Below, piece after piece: positions 44,228 to 53,138 of a stretch of 64,000 nt of DNA; the first letter of the stretch is position 1, and every line of letters begins with the position of its first letter. Source of the DNA: Variovorax sp. PBL-H6. Its GTDB lineage: Bacteria > Pseudomonadota > Gammaproteobacteria > Burkholderiales > Burkholderiaceae_C. The position numbers and the translations under genes are program-made. The notes under the pieces are model-generated. The model was not told the DNA's origin, did no database searches, and worked only from the letters and a program-made list of their open reading frames with translations. Location of the stretch: positions 186,001 to 250,000 of the forward strand of contig NZ_LR594659.1 of assembly GCF_901827155.1 (NCBI RefSeq), written 5' to 3'.

Positions 44228-45685
44228 TTAGACCACAACGAGTGCATCGCGCAGCTTGGCGACCAGGCGGTGCGCCTCGGCCTGCGACGCAATGTTGGTG
44301 AAGCCCATGAGCAATCCTTCGAGTGCTTGCTTGCCCGCATAGCGCTCCGACAATGCGCGGCAGTGCAGCCCGGCCGCCTGCGCGCGTCGGCTCATCGCGG
44401 TGTCGCTGCCCAGGCCCTCGAAGCGTGCAATGAGGTGCATGCCACCGCCGCGCAGCTCGACGTGCACCGCCTCGCCGAAGGCCCGCTGCAGCTCGGTCGC
44501 GAGCATCGTCCGGCGGCGCGCATAGAGCAGCCGCATTTTCTTGATGTGGCGCGCGAAGTGGCCTTCCTGGAGGAAATCGGAGACGATCGCCTGCGCCAGC
44601 TGCGGGCAGCCGTTGGATGCGACACCGGCGGCCTGCGTGCAGCGCCCGACCAAGGGCTCCGGCACGACGAGGTAGGCCAGCGCGAGCCCGGGATGGAGTA
44701 CCTTCGAGAAGGTGCCGGCGTACAGCACCCGGTCCTGTCCATCGAGGCTCTTCAGCGCCGGCAGTGGATGACCGGCATAGCGGTACTCGCCGTCGTAGTC
44801 GTCCTCGACGATCCATGCCTTCGCATGCTGGGCCCACGCGAGCAGCTCGAGGCGGCGCGCCATGCTCATCGAGTAACCCAGCGGTGACTGGTGCGAGGGC
44901 GTGACGACCGCCAGCTTCGCACCGGGCGCGCGGCGCCGAGCGTCGGCGACCTGCAGGCCCTGTGCGTCGACCGGGACCGAGACCACGCGCAGGCCTTCGC
45001 CCCGCAGCACCTCGCGTGTGGGCGGATAGCCCGGCTCTTCCACCCAGGCCTGGTCGTTCGGCGCGAGCAGCGCGCGCGAGACCAGTGCCAGGCTCGCGCG
45101 ATGCCCGGCGGTCACGAACACCTGGGCCGGGCTGCACGCCACGCCGCGCGACACCCGCAGGTACGCCGCAATGGCCTCGCGCAGTGGCGCATAGCCGGCC
45201 GGGTCGCCATAGTTCATGTCGGCGATGGTGGTCGCCCGGATCCTTCGGGCCGCCAGCCGCGCCCAGAGCTTGCGCGGAAAGGCGTCGAGTGCCGGAATGC
45301 CGAGCTGGAAGGGCGGTGGCGCGCCGATCGGCGCCAGTGTTGGAGGGCTTCGCGGGATGCCGCGATCGGCGCGCGCCGGAGCTCGCGGCGGCAACCGAGG
45401 CGAAACCACCGTGCCGGCCTGCCCGCGCGCGAGCAGATAGCCTTCGCCGGCCAGCTGCCCGTAAGCCAGTTCCACCGTGGCGCGGGCCACGCCGAGCTCG
45501 CTCGCCAGGGTGCGCGCCGAGGCAACCCGCGCGCCGGGCCGCAGCAGCCCTTGCTCGATGGCGTCGCGCAGCCGCTGAACGATCTGCCGGTACAGCGGCT
45601 CCGATCGGCTGCGATCGGGCTTCAGCAGATCTGCGCGAAAAGCGCCTTCGGTGCTCATCATGGCCTGGTCGTTCTTGCGATTCAT
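44228..45685 (-). CDS. MocR/PdxR-type GntR-aminotransferase regulator
   Basis: A 485-aa fusion regulator: residues about 25-95 are a GntR winged helix (LYRQIVQRLRDAIEQGLLRPG, ARVASARTLASELGVARATVE) and residues about 120-480 a fold-type I aminotransferase with the PLP lysine in YAGTFSKVLHPGLALAYL. Such proteins usually respond to pyridoxal phosphate. The divergent epimerase gene begins 71 bases away and may be a target. The start is ATG 45685; MMSTEG at 45661 is an alternative. Confidence 0.88.
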   Translation of the reverse strand: MNRKNDQAMMSTEGAFRADLLKPDRSRSEPLYRQIVQRLRDAIEQGLLRPGARVASARTLASELGVARATVELAYGQLAGEGYLLARGQAGTVVSPRLPPRAPARADRGIPRSPPTLAPIGAPPPFQLGIPALDAFPRKLWARLAARRIRATTIADMNYGDPAGYAPLREAIAAYLRVSRGVACSPAQVFVTAGHRASLALVSRALLAPNDQAWVEEPGYPPTREVLRGEGLRVVSVPVDAQGLQVADARRRAPGAKLAVVTPSHQSPLGYSMSMARRLELLAWAQHAKAWIVEDDYDGEYRYAGHPLPALKSLDGQDRVLYAGTFSKVLHPGLALAYLVVPEPLVGRCTQAAGVASNGCPQLAQAIVSDFLQEGHFARHIKKMRLLYARRRTMLATELQRAFGEAVHVELRGGGMHLIARFEGLGSDTAMSRRAQAAGLHCRALSERYAGKQALEGLLMGFTNIASQAEAHRLVAKLRDALVVV

Positions 45686-45756
45686 GGATCTTTTGGGCAG
45701 CGCATCGTAGCCCTAAGCTGAAGCGTTGAGATCGCAATAAAGGACTCGCAGGACCC

Positions 45757-46503
45757 ATGACGCAGACGAAGATATTCCTGGCCGGCGCCACGGGCGCGAT
45801 CGGCTCGGTGCTGGCGCCGCTGCTGGTGGACGCCGGCTATGCGGTGTACGGCAGCACCCGCCGCGCGGAACGGGCCGGCGTGCTCGAAGCGCAGGGCGTG
45901 GTGCCCGTGGTGGTCGACGTTCTTGACGCGGCGGCGCTCGCCCCGGCCCTGAAGCGCATTGCACCGCATGCCGTCATCCACCAGCTCACCGACCTGCCGC
46001 GCGATCTGGATCCCGCGCGAATGGCAGAGGCGGTGGTGCGCAACGCCCGCCTTCGGAGCGAAGGCACACGCAACCTGGTCGCCGCGGCGCTCGCGGCCGG
46101 CTGCCAGCGCCTGATCGCGCAGAGCATCGCCTGGGCCTATGCGCCGGGCCCGAAACCCTGGCGCGAGGAGCAGCCGCTGGACCTCACCGCCGAGGACCCG
46201 CGCGGCATCACCGTGCGCGGCGTGGCGGCGCTGGAAGCGCTCACGCTCGACACGCCCGGCCTGGCAGGGACCGTGCTGCGCTACGGGCAGCTCTACGGTC
46301 CGGGCACATCCACGGCGACCCCGCGCGGAACCATGCCGGTCCATGTGGAAGCGGCCGCATGGGCGGCGCTGATGGCCGTTCAACGCGACGCCCGCGGCAT
46401 CTACAACATTGCCGAGGAGAGCCCCGAGCTCAGCACCGACAAGGCGCGGCGCGAGCTCGGCTGGCATGCGGCGCTGCGCTGGCCGGCGGAGATCCTGCAA
46501 TGA
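45757..46503 (+). CDS. NAD-dependent epimerase/dehydratase family protein
   Basis: A 248-aa extended SDR-like protein. The NAD(P)-binding motif is IFLAGATGAIGSVLAPLL (about residues 6-23); HQLTDLPRDLD follows strand 4 and SIAWAYAPG sits at the catalytic region, where the usual YxxxK is not obvious, so catalysis may differ. It is divergent from the MocR regulator and 55 bases ahead of the cupin gene. Substrate unknown. Confidence 0.8.
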   Translation: MTQTKIFLAGATGAIGSVLAPLLVDAGYAVYGSTRRAERAGVLEAQGVVPVVVDVLDAAALAPALKRIAPHAVIHQLTDLPRDLDPARMAEAVVRNARLRSEGTRNLVAAALAAGCQRLIAQSIAWAYAPGPKPWREEQPLDLTAEDPRGITVRGVAALEALTLDTPGLAGTVLRYGQLYGPGTSTATPRGTMPVHVEAAAWAALMAVQRDARGIYNIAEESPELSTDKARRELGWHAALRWPAEILQ

Positions 46504-46558
46504 GTCGCACGGCCGTTCCGAAGGCGATTGACACCGCAGCGAAGGCGAAGGCAATCCA

Positions 46559-47074
46559 ATGAGCACCCTGTTTCTTGCTTCCCGCCGCAATGCGGCAATC
46601 GCAGCCGTCGGGCTGGCCGCCGGATGGATGCTGCTCGCGCCCGCCGGGCCGCGTTCGGCCGGGCGGTGGTTCGACGATCTGTGCACCAGCCTGGGCCGGC
46701 CGATGTTCGCTTCGGCCCCAGCCGCCGATGGCGCCGCGGCGCGCCCTGCGACCGTGGTGAAGCCGCTGTCCTGCGAGCCTTTGCCCAACGTGCCCGGCAA
46801 GTCCCAGACCACCGTGCTGGTGGAGTTTCCGCCGCTGGCCTATTCGCCGGCGCACCGGCATCCGGGCTCCGTCACCGCAGTGGTGATCGAGGGCACGGTC
46901 CGCTCCCAGCTGCAAGGCACGCCGGCCGCCGACTACCGGGCCGGCCAGAGCTTCTTCGAACCGCCTGGCACGCTGCACGTGTTTGCCGAGAACCCGGACC
47001 CGGCGCGCACCGCGAAGCTGCTCGCCTTCTTCGTCACCGACGAGAACTGCGGACCGCTGACCGTCTACGAGTGA
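46559..47074 (+). CDS. exported cupin-domain protein
   Basis: A 171-aa cupin with an N-terminal hydrophobic signal or anchor (about residues 9-30) before the domain. Motif 1 is PAHRHPGSVTAVVIEGTVRSQ with metal-ligand histidines, motif 2 is GQSFFEPPGTLHVFAENPD. It is predicted to face the periplasm. It follows the epimerase with 55 bases between, on the same strand. Ligand not predictable. Confidence 0.8.
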   Translation: MSTLFLASRRNAAIAAVGLAAGWMLLAPAGPRSAGRWFDDLCTSLGRPMFASAPAADGAAARPATVVKPLSCEPLPNVPGKSQTTVLVEFPPLAYSPAHRHPGSVTAVVIEGTVRSQLQGTPAADYRAGQSFFEPPGTLHVFAENPDPARTAKLLAFFVTDENCGPLTVYE

Positions 47075-47145
47075 GCGCCGCTCCCGGTGCGCGCACCAGT
47101 GGCGGTAGGTGCTCTGCGGCGGGTCGCCGAACAGCTTCATGGCCA

Positions 47146-48129
47146 TCAATCGACCTTGATGCCGGCGGCCTTCACCACCTGCTGCGCCTTGGCGGTTTCC
47201 TCGGCGAGGAATTTGTCGAACTGGGCCGAAGGCATGGTGAAGGGCTCGGCGCCCAGCTTGTCCAGGCGCTCCCTGAGCTCGGGCGCCGTCATGATCTTCG
47301 CGACCTCCGCCTGCAGCCGGTCGATGGCTGGCCTGGGCGTCTTCGCGGGCGCGAACAGCCCGACCCAGAACAGGTACTCCGAGCCCGGCACGCCGGCCTC
47401 GACCGTGGTCGGCAGCTGCGGCATCACCGCCGAGCGCTTGCCCGTGCCCACCGCCAGCGCCTTGAGCTTGCCGTCCTTGACCAGCGGCAGGGCCGAGACC
47501 ATCGGCGCGAAGAACCAGTCGATGCGCCCGCCCATCACTTCCGTCATCGCCTCGGGCGTGCCGCGAAAGGGCACGTGCTGCGCCTGCAGGCCCGCGGCAA
47601 GGCGGAACACCTCGGCATTCATGTGCGTGGCGGAGCCGTTGCCCGCCGAGCCATAGTTGAAGCTGCCGGGCTTGGACTTGACCTGCGCGACCAGGTCCTT
47701 CACGTCCGCAAAGCGGCCGGGCGCGACCACCAGCATGTTCGGCAGGCTGGCCATCGGCGTGATGCCCGCGAAGTCCTTCAGCGTGTCGTAGCTGAGGTTG
47801 GGATAGATCGACGGGTTGACCAGGTGGCCCGCCGAGTGGACGAGCAGCGTGTAGCCGTCGGCCGGCGCCTTGGCCACCTGCGCCGCGCCCAGCGTGCCGC
47901 CGGCGCCGGGCTTGTTGTCGATGATCACGCTGGTGCCCAGCGCGGGGCCGAGGCGCTCGGCGACCAGCCGCGCCACGATGTCGGTGCCGCTGCCGGCGGT
48001 GAAGGGCACGACGAGCTTGATCGTCTGCCCCTTGGGCCACTCGCCCTGCGCGTGCGCGCCAGTGAGGGCGAAGGCAGCGAGCGCCCCGGCGAGGAGCCGG
48101 CGGCGGCCGGGAAGAAGGGGTGTCGTCAT
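47146..48129 (-). CDS. Bug/TctC-family solute-binding protein
   Basis: A 327-aa periplasmic tricarboxylate-transporter receptor of the Bug family. After a signal ending AHAQG (about residue 28), KLVVPFTAGSGTDIVARLVAE, NKPGAGGTLGAAQVAKAPADGYTLL and FGITPMA-type segments are family hallmarks, as are the two ligand loops. Bug proteins bind carboxylates and are very numerous in Comamonadaceae. It is the last gene of the LacI-controlled operon. The substrate is presumably the aromatic or keto acid degraded by the operon. Confidence 0.92.
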   Translation of the reverse strand: MTTPLLPGRRRLLAGALAAFALTGAHAQGEWPKGQTIKLVVPFTAGSGTDIVARLVAERLGPALGTSVIIDNKPGAGGTLGAAQVAKAPADGYTLLVHSAGHLVNPSIYPNLSYDTLKDFAGITPMASLPNMLVVAPGRFADVKDLVAQVKSKPGSFNYGSAGNGSATHMNAEVFRLAAGLQAQHVPFRGTPEAMTEVMGGRIDWFFAPMVSALPLVKDGKLKALAVGTGKRSAVMPQLPTTVEAGVPGSEYLFWVGLFAPAKTPRPAIDRLQAEVAKIMTAPELRERLDKLGAEPFTMPSAQFDKFLAEETAKAQQVVKAAGIKVD

Positions 48130-48172
48130 GGGTGTCTCCGTTTTGAATCGTTGATGGGGGAAGCCGGACAGA

Positions 48173-48308
48173 TCAGCCGCTCGCAGGCGGCGCGTTCGCC
48201 ATCACCAGGGCGACCAGCACGGGCCGCGCACTGCAGTCGCAGGCAGCGCATGTCGACGTGCTTCGGCGCTTCGTAGGCGGGCGCCTGGTCGAGTCGGGTG
48301 ACGTGCAT
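48173..48308 (-). pseudogene. internally deleted cupin gene
   Basis: From the ATG at 48308 the frame reads MHVTRLDQAPAYEAP then DMRCLRLQ, a typical start of small cupins found with BKACE genes. The sequence then jumps, and in another frame ends PVLVALVMANAPPASG at a TGA (48173-48175), which looks like the cupin C-terminus. About 250 bases of cupin core are missing. It begins 10 bases after the zinc-dehydrogenase stop, so it was once an operon member. Confidence 0.55.
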
Positions 48309-48318
48309 GGCCGCTCGC

Positions 48319-49320
48319 TCAGGGCCGCAGCACGACGCGGTCGGTGCTGCCGGAGAGCACCAGGCGATAGGCCTCTGCCGCTTCATCGAGCGCGAAGGCG
48401 CGCGCGATGGGGAAAGGCTTCAGCGTGCCGCGCTCGAAGCCCTCGCGCATGGCATCGAGCTGCGCCGTGGCGGCCACGCAGTCCAGCGCCAGCGAGTCGA
48501 TGCCCACGTAAGTGTGCATGCCCCGGTAGAAAGCGAAGATGTCGAAGGGCACCGCGCGATCGTGCGTAGCGATGAAGATCTGCGTCGCGCCCTTGGCCAT
48601 CGCCTTGTTGCCGGCCTCGAAGTAGGCGCTGCCCACGGTGTTGTAGACGATGTCGGCGCCGCGTCCGTTCGTGAGCTCGCGCACCCGCATGGCCACATCG
48701 CCCGCGCCGGCGTCGACCACGTCGACCGGGCCACAGGCGAAGCCTTCGAAAGCCCCGGCGCGCCGCTGCACCGCGATCACCCGCGCGCCCCCTTGCGCGG
48801 CCAGCTGCACTGCCGCCTGGCCTACCTTGCCGTTGGCGCCCAGCACCAGCACCGTCTGCCCTGGCTGCGGCATGCCGCTGCGGCGGAAGCCCTCGTAGGC
48901 GGTGACGAAGGGCACGCCCACGGCGCCGGCCTCGTCCATCGAGATGCTGCGTGGCCGCGCATGCAGCGCGGCCACTGGCAGCGAAAGGAAACGGGCATGC
49001 GAGCCGTCGCGGGTGATGCCGATGTCGCCACCCGAGCCGTAGACCTCGCGGCCCACCCACTCGGTCGGGCCCGCGACCACCACGCCCGCGAAGTCGCGGC
49101 CGGGCGTGCGCGGCCACAGGGCCTGGGGCATCAGGCCGAGGCTGGCCTTGACGTCGCTGGGATTGACCGCCGCCGCACCAACGCGCACGACGGCAACGCC
49201 GGGCCTGGCGGCAGGCTCGGGTTGCTCCGCGATGTCGAGCTTCAACGCGTCGAGCGTCGCGGCCTTCTCGTGCACGCGCACGACGCGGGCAGGGGTCGCC
49301 GTGTTCAGGACGGCGCTCAT
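48319..49320 (-). CDS. zinc-type/quinone oxidoreductase-like dehydrogenase
   Basis: A 333-aa medium-chain dehydrogenase/reductase. The N-terminal GroES-like part is followed by the NAD(P) motif VLVLGANGKVGQAAVQLAAQ (about residues 155-175). Structural-zinc cysteines are not present and the Asp/Glu positions resemble quinone oxidoreductases, so the zinc may be absent. It overlaps the BKACE gene by four bases (ATGA). It may reduce or oxidise a ring-derived intermediate of the operon. Confidence 0.85.
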   Translation of the reverse strand: MSAVLNTATPARVVRVHEKAATLDALKLDIAEQPEPAARPGVAVVRVGAAAVNPSDVKASLGLMPQALWPRTPGRDFAGVVVAGPTEWVGREVYGSGGDIGITRDGSHARFLSLPVAALHARPRSISMDEAGAVGVPFVTAYEGFRRSGMPQPGQTVLVLGANGKVGQAAVQLAAQGGARVIAVQRRAGAFEGFACGPVDVVDAGAGDVAMRVRELTNGRGADIVYNTVGSAYFEAGNKAMAKGATQIFIATHDRAVPFDIFAFYRGMHTYVGIDSLALDCVAATAQLDAMREGFERGTLKPFPIARAFALDEAAEAYRLVLSGSTDRVVLRP

Positions 49321-50204
49321 CGGCCGGTTCCTCCCGCGAGGCCGAGCATGGTGCGGGCCTCCCGCGGATTCGCGATCTCGCCTCCCAGGCTCTCGATGAT
49401 GTCGCGCGCCTTGGCCACGAGCTGCGCGTTGCTCTCTGCCAGCACGCCCTTCTCCAGATAGATGTTGTCCTCCATGCCGACGCGCACGTGGCCGCCCAGC
49501 AGCCAGGCCTGCGCCACGATCGGGAACTCCATGCGGCCGATGCCGAAGGCGCTCCAGAAGGCGCCACGCGGCAGCATGTCGCGCGCGTACATCACCGTCT
49601 GCGGCGTGGGCATGAAGCCGTACTTCACGCCCAGCACCAGCGTCCACATCGACGGGCCCTCGAGCGTCCCGTCGGCGATCAGGTCCAGTGCCATGTGGAT
49701 GTCGCCCGAGTCGAAGATCTCGAGCTCGGGCTTCACGCCCGCCTCGCGGATCACATTCGCCATGCGGCGCACGTTCTTCGGCGTGTTGATGACCACGTCG
49801 GGGCCGGAGTTCATGGTGTTGAGGTCGAGCGAGCAGACGTCGGGCTTGATCAGCGCGATGTGCTCCACACGCTTCTCCGGCGGCAGCAGGCTGGTGCCGG
49901 GGGCGTAGACCTTGGGGTCGTCCTCGCTCGGGATGAAGCGACCGCCAGGCCCGGTCGTGAGGTTGATGATCAGCTCGCGGTTCTGCTTGCGGATGCGATC
50001 GACCACGTCGCGGTAGAGCTCGACCTGCATCGAAGGCCTGCCGTTTTCCGGATCGCGCACATGGATGTGCACCTGGCCCGCGCCGGCCTCGGCCGCGGCC
50101 AGGCACTCGTCGGCGATCTGAGCGGGGGTGATCGGGAGGTGCGGCGTCTGCTCGGGCTTCACCAGGTTGCCGGTGACGGCGCAAGTGATCAGGGTCTTGT
50201 TCAT
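49317..50204 (-). CDS. BKACE family beta-keto acid cleavage enzyme
   Basis: A 295-aa enzyme of the 3-keto-5-aminohexanoate cleavage family, which condenses acetyl-CoA with a beta-keto acid and releases acetoacetate and a new CoA ester. The zinc-ligand HIHVRD (about residues 46-51), ELIINLTTGPGGRFIP, LDLNTMNSGPDVVINTP and the EIFDSGDI segment are diagnostic. In this operon it probably cleaves a keto acid from ring breakdown. It precedes the dehydrogenase by an ATGA overlap. Confidence 0.9.
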   Translation of the reverse strand: MNKTLITCAVTGNLVKPEQTPHLPITPAQIADECLAAAEAGAGQVHIHVRDPENGRPSMQVELYRDVVDRIRKQNRELIINLTTGPGGRFIPSEDDPKVYAPGTSLLPPEKRVEHIALIKPDVCSLDLNTMNSGPDVVINTPKNVRRMANVIREAGVKPELEIFDSGDIHMALDLIADGTLEGPSMWTLVLGVKYGFMPTPQTVMYARDMLPRGAFWSAFGIGRMEFPIVAQAWLLGGHVRVGMEDNIYLEKGVLAESNAQLVAKARDIIESLGGEIANPREARTMLGLAGGTGR

Positions 50205-50206
50205 GT

Positions 50207-50971
50207 TCACAGGTGCCTGCCTCCATCCACCACGATGCGCGTGCCGGTCACGAAGCGCAGCGTGGTCGCCAGCGCCTCGACGGTGGCTGCCACGTCCTCG
50301 GGCTTGCCGATGCGGCCCAGCGGCGTGGTCGTTGCCATCCTTGCCTTGAAGTCCTCGCCGCGGCCTGCCACGAAGCCCGATTCGACCGCGCCGGGCGAGA
50401 CCGACACCACGCGCACCGCGGGCGCGAGCGCCTTGGCCAGCGCGTCGCCCACCACGTCCAGGCCGGCCTTCGCCGCGACATAGGCCAGGTTGCTGCCGAC
50501 GCCGGTGAACCCTGCGATCGAGGAGATGTTGACCACCAGCCCGTCGCCGCTGGCCTTGAGCAGCGGCACGAAGGCACGGATGGTGGCGAAGACGCCGCGG
50601 AAGTTCGCGCGCAGCAGGTCGTCGATGAGCTCGTCCGTCAGGCCGTCGAGGTCGGCCGCGGGCACGGGCTGCGTGTGGCCGGCGCTGTTGACCAGGATGT
50701 CGCAGCGGCCGAGGCGTTCCCGCACGTCGCCTGCGGCCTTCTGCAAGCTGGGCGTGTCGACGATGTCGGCGCGCAGCGCGGCATGGCGCTGGCCGGCTGC
50801 CGCAGGCAGCGCGGCGGTGCGCTGGGCCGCGTCGTCGGCGCCGCGGTGCAGCAGCACGCAGGTGGCGCCGAGCGCCGCGAGGCGCTGCGCCGTTGCGTAC
50901 CCGATGGCGCCGAGGCCGCCGGTGATGACGGCCACCTTGCCGTCGAGTCGGGGTGTGGGATCGAAGCTCAT
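50207..50971 (-). CDS. SDR-family short-chain dehydrogenase
   Basis: A 254-aa NAD(P)-dependent reductase. The glycine motif is ITGGLGAIGYATAQRLAALG (about residues 16-35); NSAGH replaces NNAG at strand 4; catalytic Ser is in VNISSIAG and YxxxK in AYVAAKAG; the C-terminus ends RIVVDGGRHL. It stops 2 bases before the BKACE start, so it is translated from the same message. It likely reduces or oxidises the ring-cleavage product. Confidence 0.9.
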   Translation of the reverse strand: MSFDPTPRLDGKVAVITGGLGAIGYATAQRLAALGATCVLLHRGADDAAQRTAALPAAAGQRHAALRADIVDTPSLQKAAGDVRERLGRCDILVNSAGHTQPVPAADLDGLTDELIDDLLRANFRGVFATIRAFVPLLKASGDGLVVNISSIAGFTGVGSNLAYVAAKAGLDVVGDALAKALAPAVRVVSVSPGAVESGFVAGRGEDFKARMATTTPLGRIGKPEDVAATVEALATTLRFVTGTRIVVDGGRHL

Positions 50972-50998
50972 GCGATGGAGATGGGATGGGGAAAGAAA

Positions 50999-51865
50999 TC
51001 AGGGAATCGGCGGGCGCGGAAACTTCATCTCGCCGGGCTCGAGCACGAAGTCGTGCGCAAGCGTCGCGGCCTGGCCGTCCCGCTGTGCCTCGAAGCGGCC
51101 GATCAGCCGGCGCGTGACACCGAACACCGGGTCGCTCTCGAGGTTCTCGTCGTCGTCGGCGAAGACCTGGGTGATCAGCACCTTGTGGCCGGGCTTGCTC
51201 ACCATGAAGTGCAGATGCGCGGGCCGGTTGGGATGCCGCTGCTGGGCGCGCAGCAGCGCGCCGCACGGCCCGTCGGTGGGCACCGGATAGCCGGCTGGCC
51301 GGACGGTGCGGAAGTGGAAGCGGCCGTCGGCATCGGTCTCGAAGCGGCCGCGCAGGTTCATGTCGTCCTGCTGCGGGTCCTGGTTCTCGTAGAGACCGAC
51401 CGGCGAGGCTTGCCAGGCATCCACGATGGCCCCGGCGATGGGCCGGCCCTGCGTGTCGCGCACCACGCCCGTCACCTCGAGCGGCACGCCGGGCGTTTCG
51501 CAACGCGCGATCGACTCGCCGGCCCGGCACAGCGGTGCGTTCGCGCGCCAGAAGGGGCCCAGCAGCGCTGCGGGCGACTCGCCTTGCGGGTCCTGGTTGT
51601 TCAGCAGAGCGACCAGCGTGGAGACTCCCAGCAGATCGGAGGCCAGCACCACCTCGTTCTTGTTCTCGCCCGTCGCCTGGCCGATGCCGACGATGAATTC
51701 CAGTGCCTGCTCGAACTCTTCCTCGGTCAGTCGCACTTCCTGCACGAAAGCGTGGAGGTGGCGGGTGAGGGCCTCCATCACAGTCCTCAGGCGCTCGTCG
51801 GGCGTGCGGGACATGGCGGTGGTCGCCATCCGGAGCACGGAATCGGGGGTGGTCACGATGTTCAT
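50999..51865 (-). CDS. intradiol ring-cleavage dioxygenase (hydroxyquinol-type)
   Basis: A 288-aa intradiol dioxygenase with the N-terminal helical lid typical of hydroxyquinol and catechol 1,2-dioxygenases. The Fe(III) ligands fit Tyr in SPVGLYENQD and AGYPVPTDGP, and His in RPAHLHFMVS. It would open catechol or hydroxyquinol rings to a muconate or maleylacetate. It is the first gene after the LacI-bound promoter: O1 lies 17 bases before its ATG at 51865. Confidence 0.88.
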   Translation of the reverse strand: MNIVTTPDSVLRMATTAMSRTPDERLRTVMEALTRHLHAFVQEVRLTEEEFEQALEFIVGIGQATGENKNEVVLASDLLGVSTLVALLNNQDPQGESPAALLGPFWRANAPLCRAGESIARCETPGVPLEVTGVVRDTQGRPIAGAIVDAWQASPVGLYENQDPQQDDMNLRGRFETDADGRFHFRTVRPAGYPVPTDGPCGALLRAQQRHPNRPAHLHFMVSKPGHKVLITQVFADDDENLESDPVFGVTRRLIGRFEAQRDGQAATLAHDFVLEPGEMKFPRPPIP

Positions 51866-51882
51866 AGGTGTCTCTGGTTGGC

Positions 51883-51896
51883 TGCAAACGTTTGCA
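51883..51896. promoter_or_regulatory. LacI-family operator O1
   Basis: TGCAAACGTTTGCA is a perfect 14-bp palindrome with the central CG typical of LacI-family operators. It covers the expected transcription start of the dioxygenase operon (7 bases from the -10 box), so binding should block initiation. A related site, O2, lies 102 bases away. Confidence 0.8.
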
Positions 51897-51897
51897 A

Positions 51898-51926
51898 ATT
51901 ATGCGGGTAAAGTAAATCTCGAGCAA
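51898..51926 (-). promoter_or_regulatory. sigma-70 promoter of the dioxygenase operon
   Basis: On the minus strand TTGCTC (51926-51921) and CATAAT (51903-51898) are separated by 17 bases, close to the sigma-70 consensus. The start point would fall near 51891 inside operator O1. The strength of the -10 box and the overlap make this a well-supported site. Confidence 0.7.
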
Positions 51927-51984
51927 AATCGGGGGTTGCGAGAATCCGCAATGAGAGCAGGGCGATGCGTATGCCGCGCGCCAT

Positions 51985-51998
51985 TTCAATCGTTTGCA
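51985..51998. promoter_or_regulatory. LacI-family operator O2
   Basis: TTCAATCGTTTGCA matches 12 of 14 positions of O1. It ends four bases before the lacI-type ATG at 52003, over its ribosome site, so the regulator probably represses itself. Two operators 102 bp apart (about 10 helical turns) could form a loop. Confidence 0.65.
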
Positions 51999-52002
51999 TG
52001 AG

Positions 52003-53028
52003 ATGAGCCCCAATTTGTCCTCTCCCGTCACCATCCGCGACGTGGCTCGAGCCGCCGGCGTGCATGTCTCGACCGTCTCGCGCGCCCTCAGCCCGGACAA
52101 GCGCGGGATGATCAGCGAGGAGGTGCTGCGCGTGGTCCAAGACGCGGCGCAGCGCCTGGGCTATCGGCCCAACCGTGCCGCATCGGCCTTGCGCACCGGC
52201 CGCACCCACACCATCGGCGTGCTGGTGCCCGACATCACCAACCCGGTGTTCCCACCCATCCTCCAGGGCATAGAGGCCAGTGCCGCGGCCCGCGGCTACT
52301 TCGTGTTCGTGACCAACGTGATGGACCACGCGCTGGCGCGCCCCGTGGTGGAGCGCATGCTGGCGCAGCAGGTGGATGGGCTGGTGATGGCGATCGCGAC
52401 CCGCGACGACCCGCTCATCGACTACCTGCAGAAGGCGGGTATGCACACGGTCCTGGTGAACCGCGCCGACGAGAGCGGACGGCTGCCCGCGGTGGTCAGC
52501 GATGACCGCCTGGCGATGAAGCTCGCGGTGGACCACCTGGTCGGGGCTGGCCACCGACGCATCGCGCACCTGGCCGGGCCGCAGAACGTGCCCACCGGCG
52601 TGGCGCGTCGCCAGGGCGTGGAGCAGGCGCTGCGCGATCGAGGCCTTGCGCTGGCAGCGGTCGTGGAATGCGAAGGGTACAGCCGCGAGGCCGGCCGCCG
52701 CGCCATGGAGCAGCTGCTCGCCGGGCCCGAGCGGCCCGAGGCCGTCGTCTGTTGCAACGATCTCGTGGCCCTGGGTGCCTACGACCTGCTGCGTGCCCAG
52801 GGCCTGCGCGTGCCGCAGGACATCTCGATCACCGGCCACAACGACATGCCGCTGGTCGACATGGTCGACCCGCCGCTCACCACCATCCGCCTGCCGCACC
52901 GTGAACTGGGCTGGCGCGCCGCCGAGATGCTGTTCGACGAGATCGAGGGCAAGGCGCTGTCGGCATCCACCGTGGTATTGCGGCCCGAGCTGGTGGTGCG
53001 CGAGTCGACGCGCTTGCGTTCAGCGTAG
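52003..53028 (+). CDS. LacI-family transcriptional regulator
   Basis: A 341-aa LacI regulator. The DNA-binding helices are VTIRDVARAAGVHVSTVSRAL (about residues 8-28), followed by the hinge helix YRPNRAASALRTGRT and the sugar-type ligand domain (IGVLVPDITNPVFPPILQGIE, CCNDLVALGAYDLL, ISITGHNDMPLVDM). It is divergent from the dioxygenase operon and flanks operators O1 and O2. The ATG at 52003 is used; an in-frame TTG at 51994 lies inside O2. Confidence 0.92.
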   Translation: MSPNLSSPVTIRDVARAAGVHVSTVSRALSPDKRGMISEEVLRVVQDAAQRLGYRPNRAASALRTGRTHTIGVLVPDITNPVFPPILQGIEASAAARGYFVFVTNVMDHALARPVVERMLAQQVDGLVMAIATRDDPLIDYLQKAGMHTVLVNRADESGRLPAVVSDDRLAMKLAVDHLVGAGHRRIAHLAGPQNVPTGVARRQGVEQALRDRGLALAAVVECEGYSREAGRRAMEQLLAGPERPEAVVCCNDLVALGAYDLLRAQGLRVPQDISITGHNDMPLVDMVDPPLTTIRLPHRELGWRAAEMLFDEIEGKALSASTVVLRPELVVRESTRLRSA

Positions 53029-53138
53029 GCCAGCGGCACCACGTTGGTGCGGGACTTCGTGACGAAGATCACGATGCAAATTGCAAGCTGTGTAAAAAGA
53101 CGTATGCGCTCTTTGCTAAAGGATTAATACTTTTAGCC

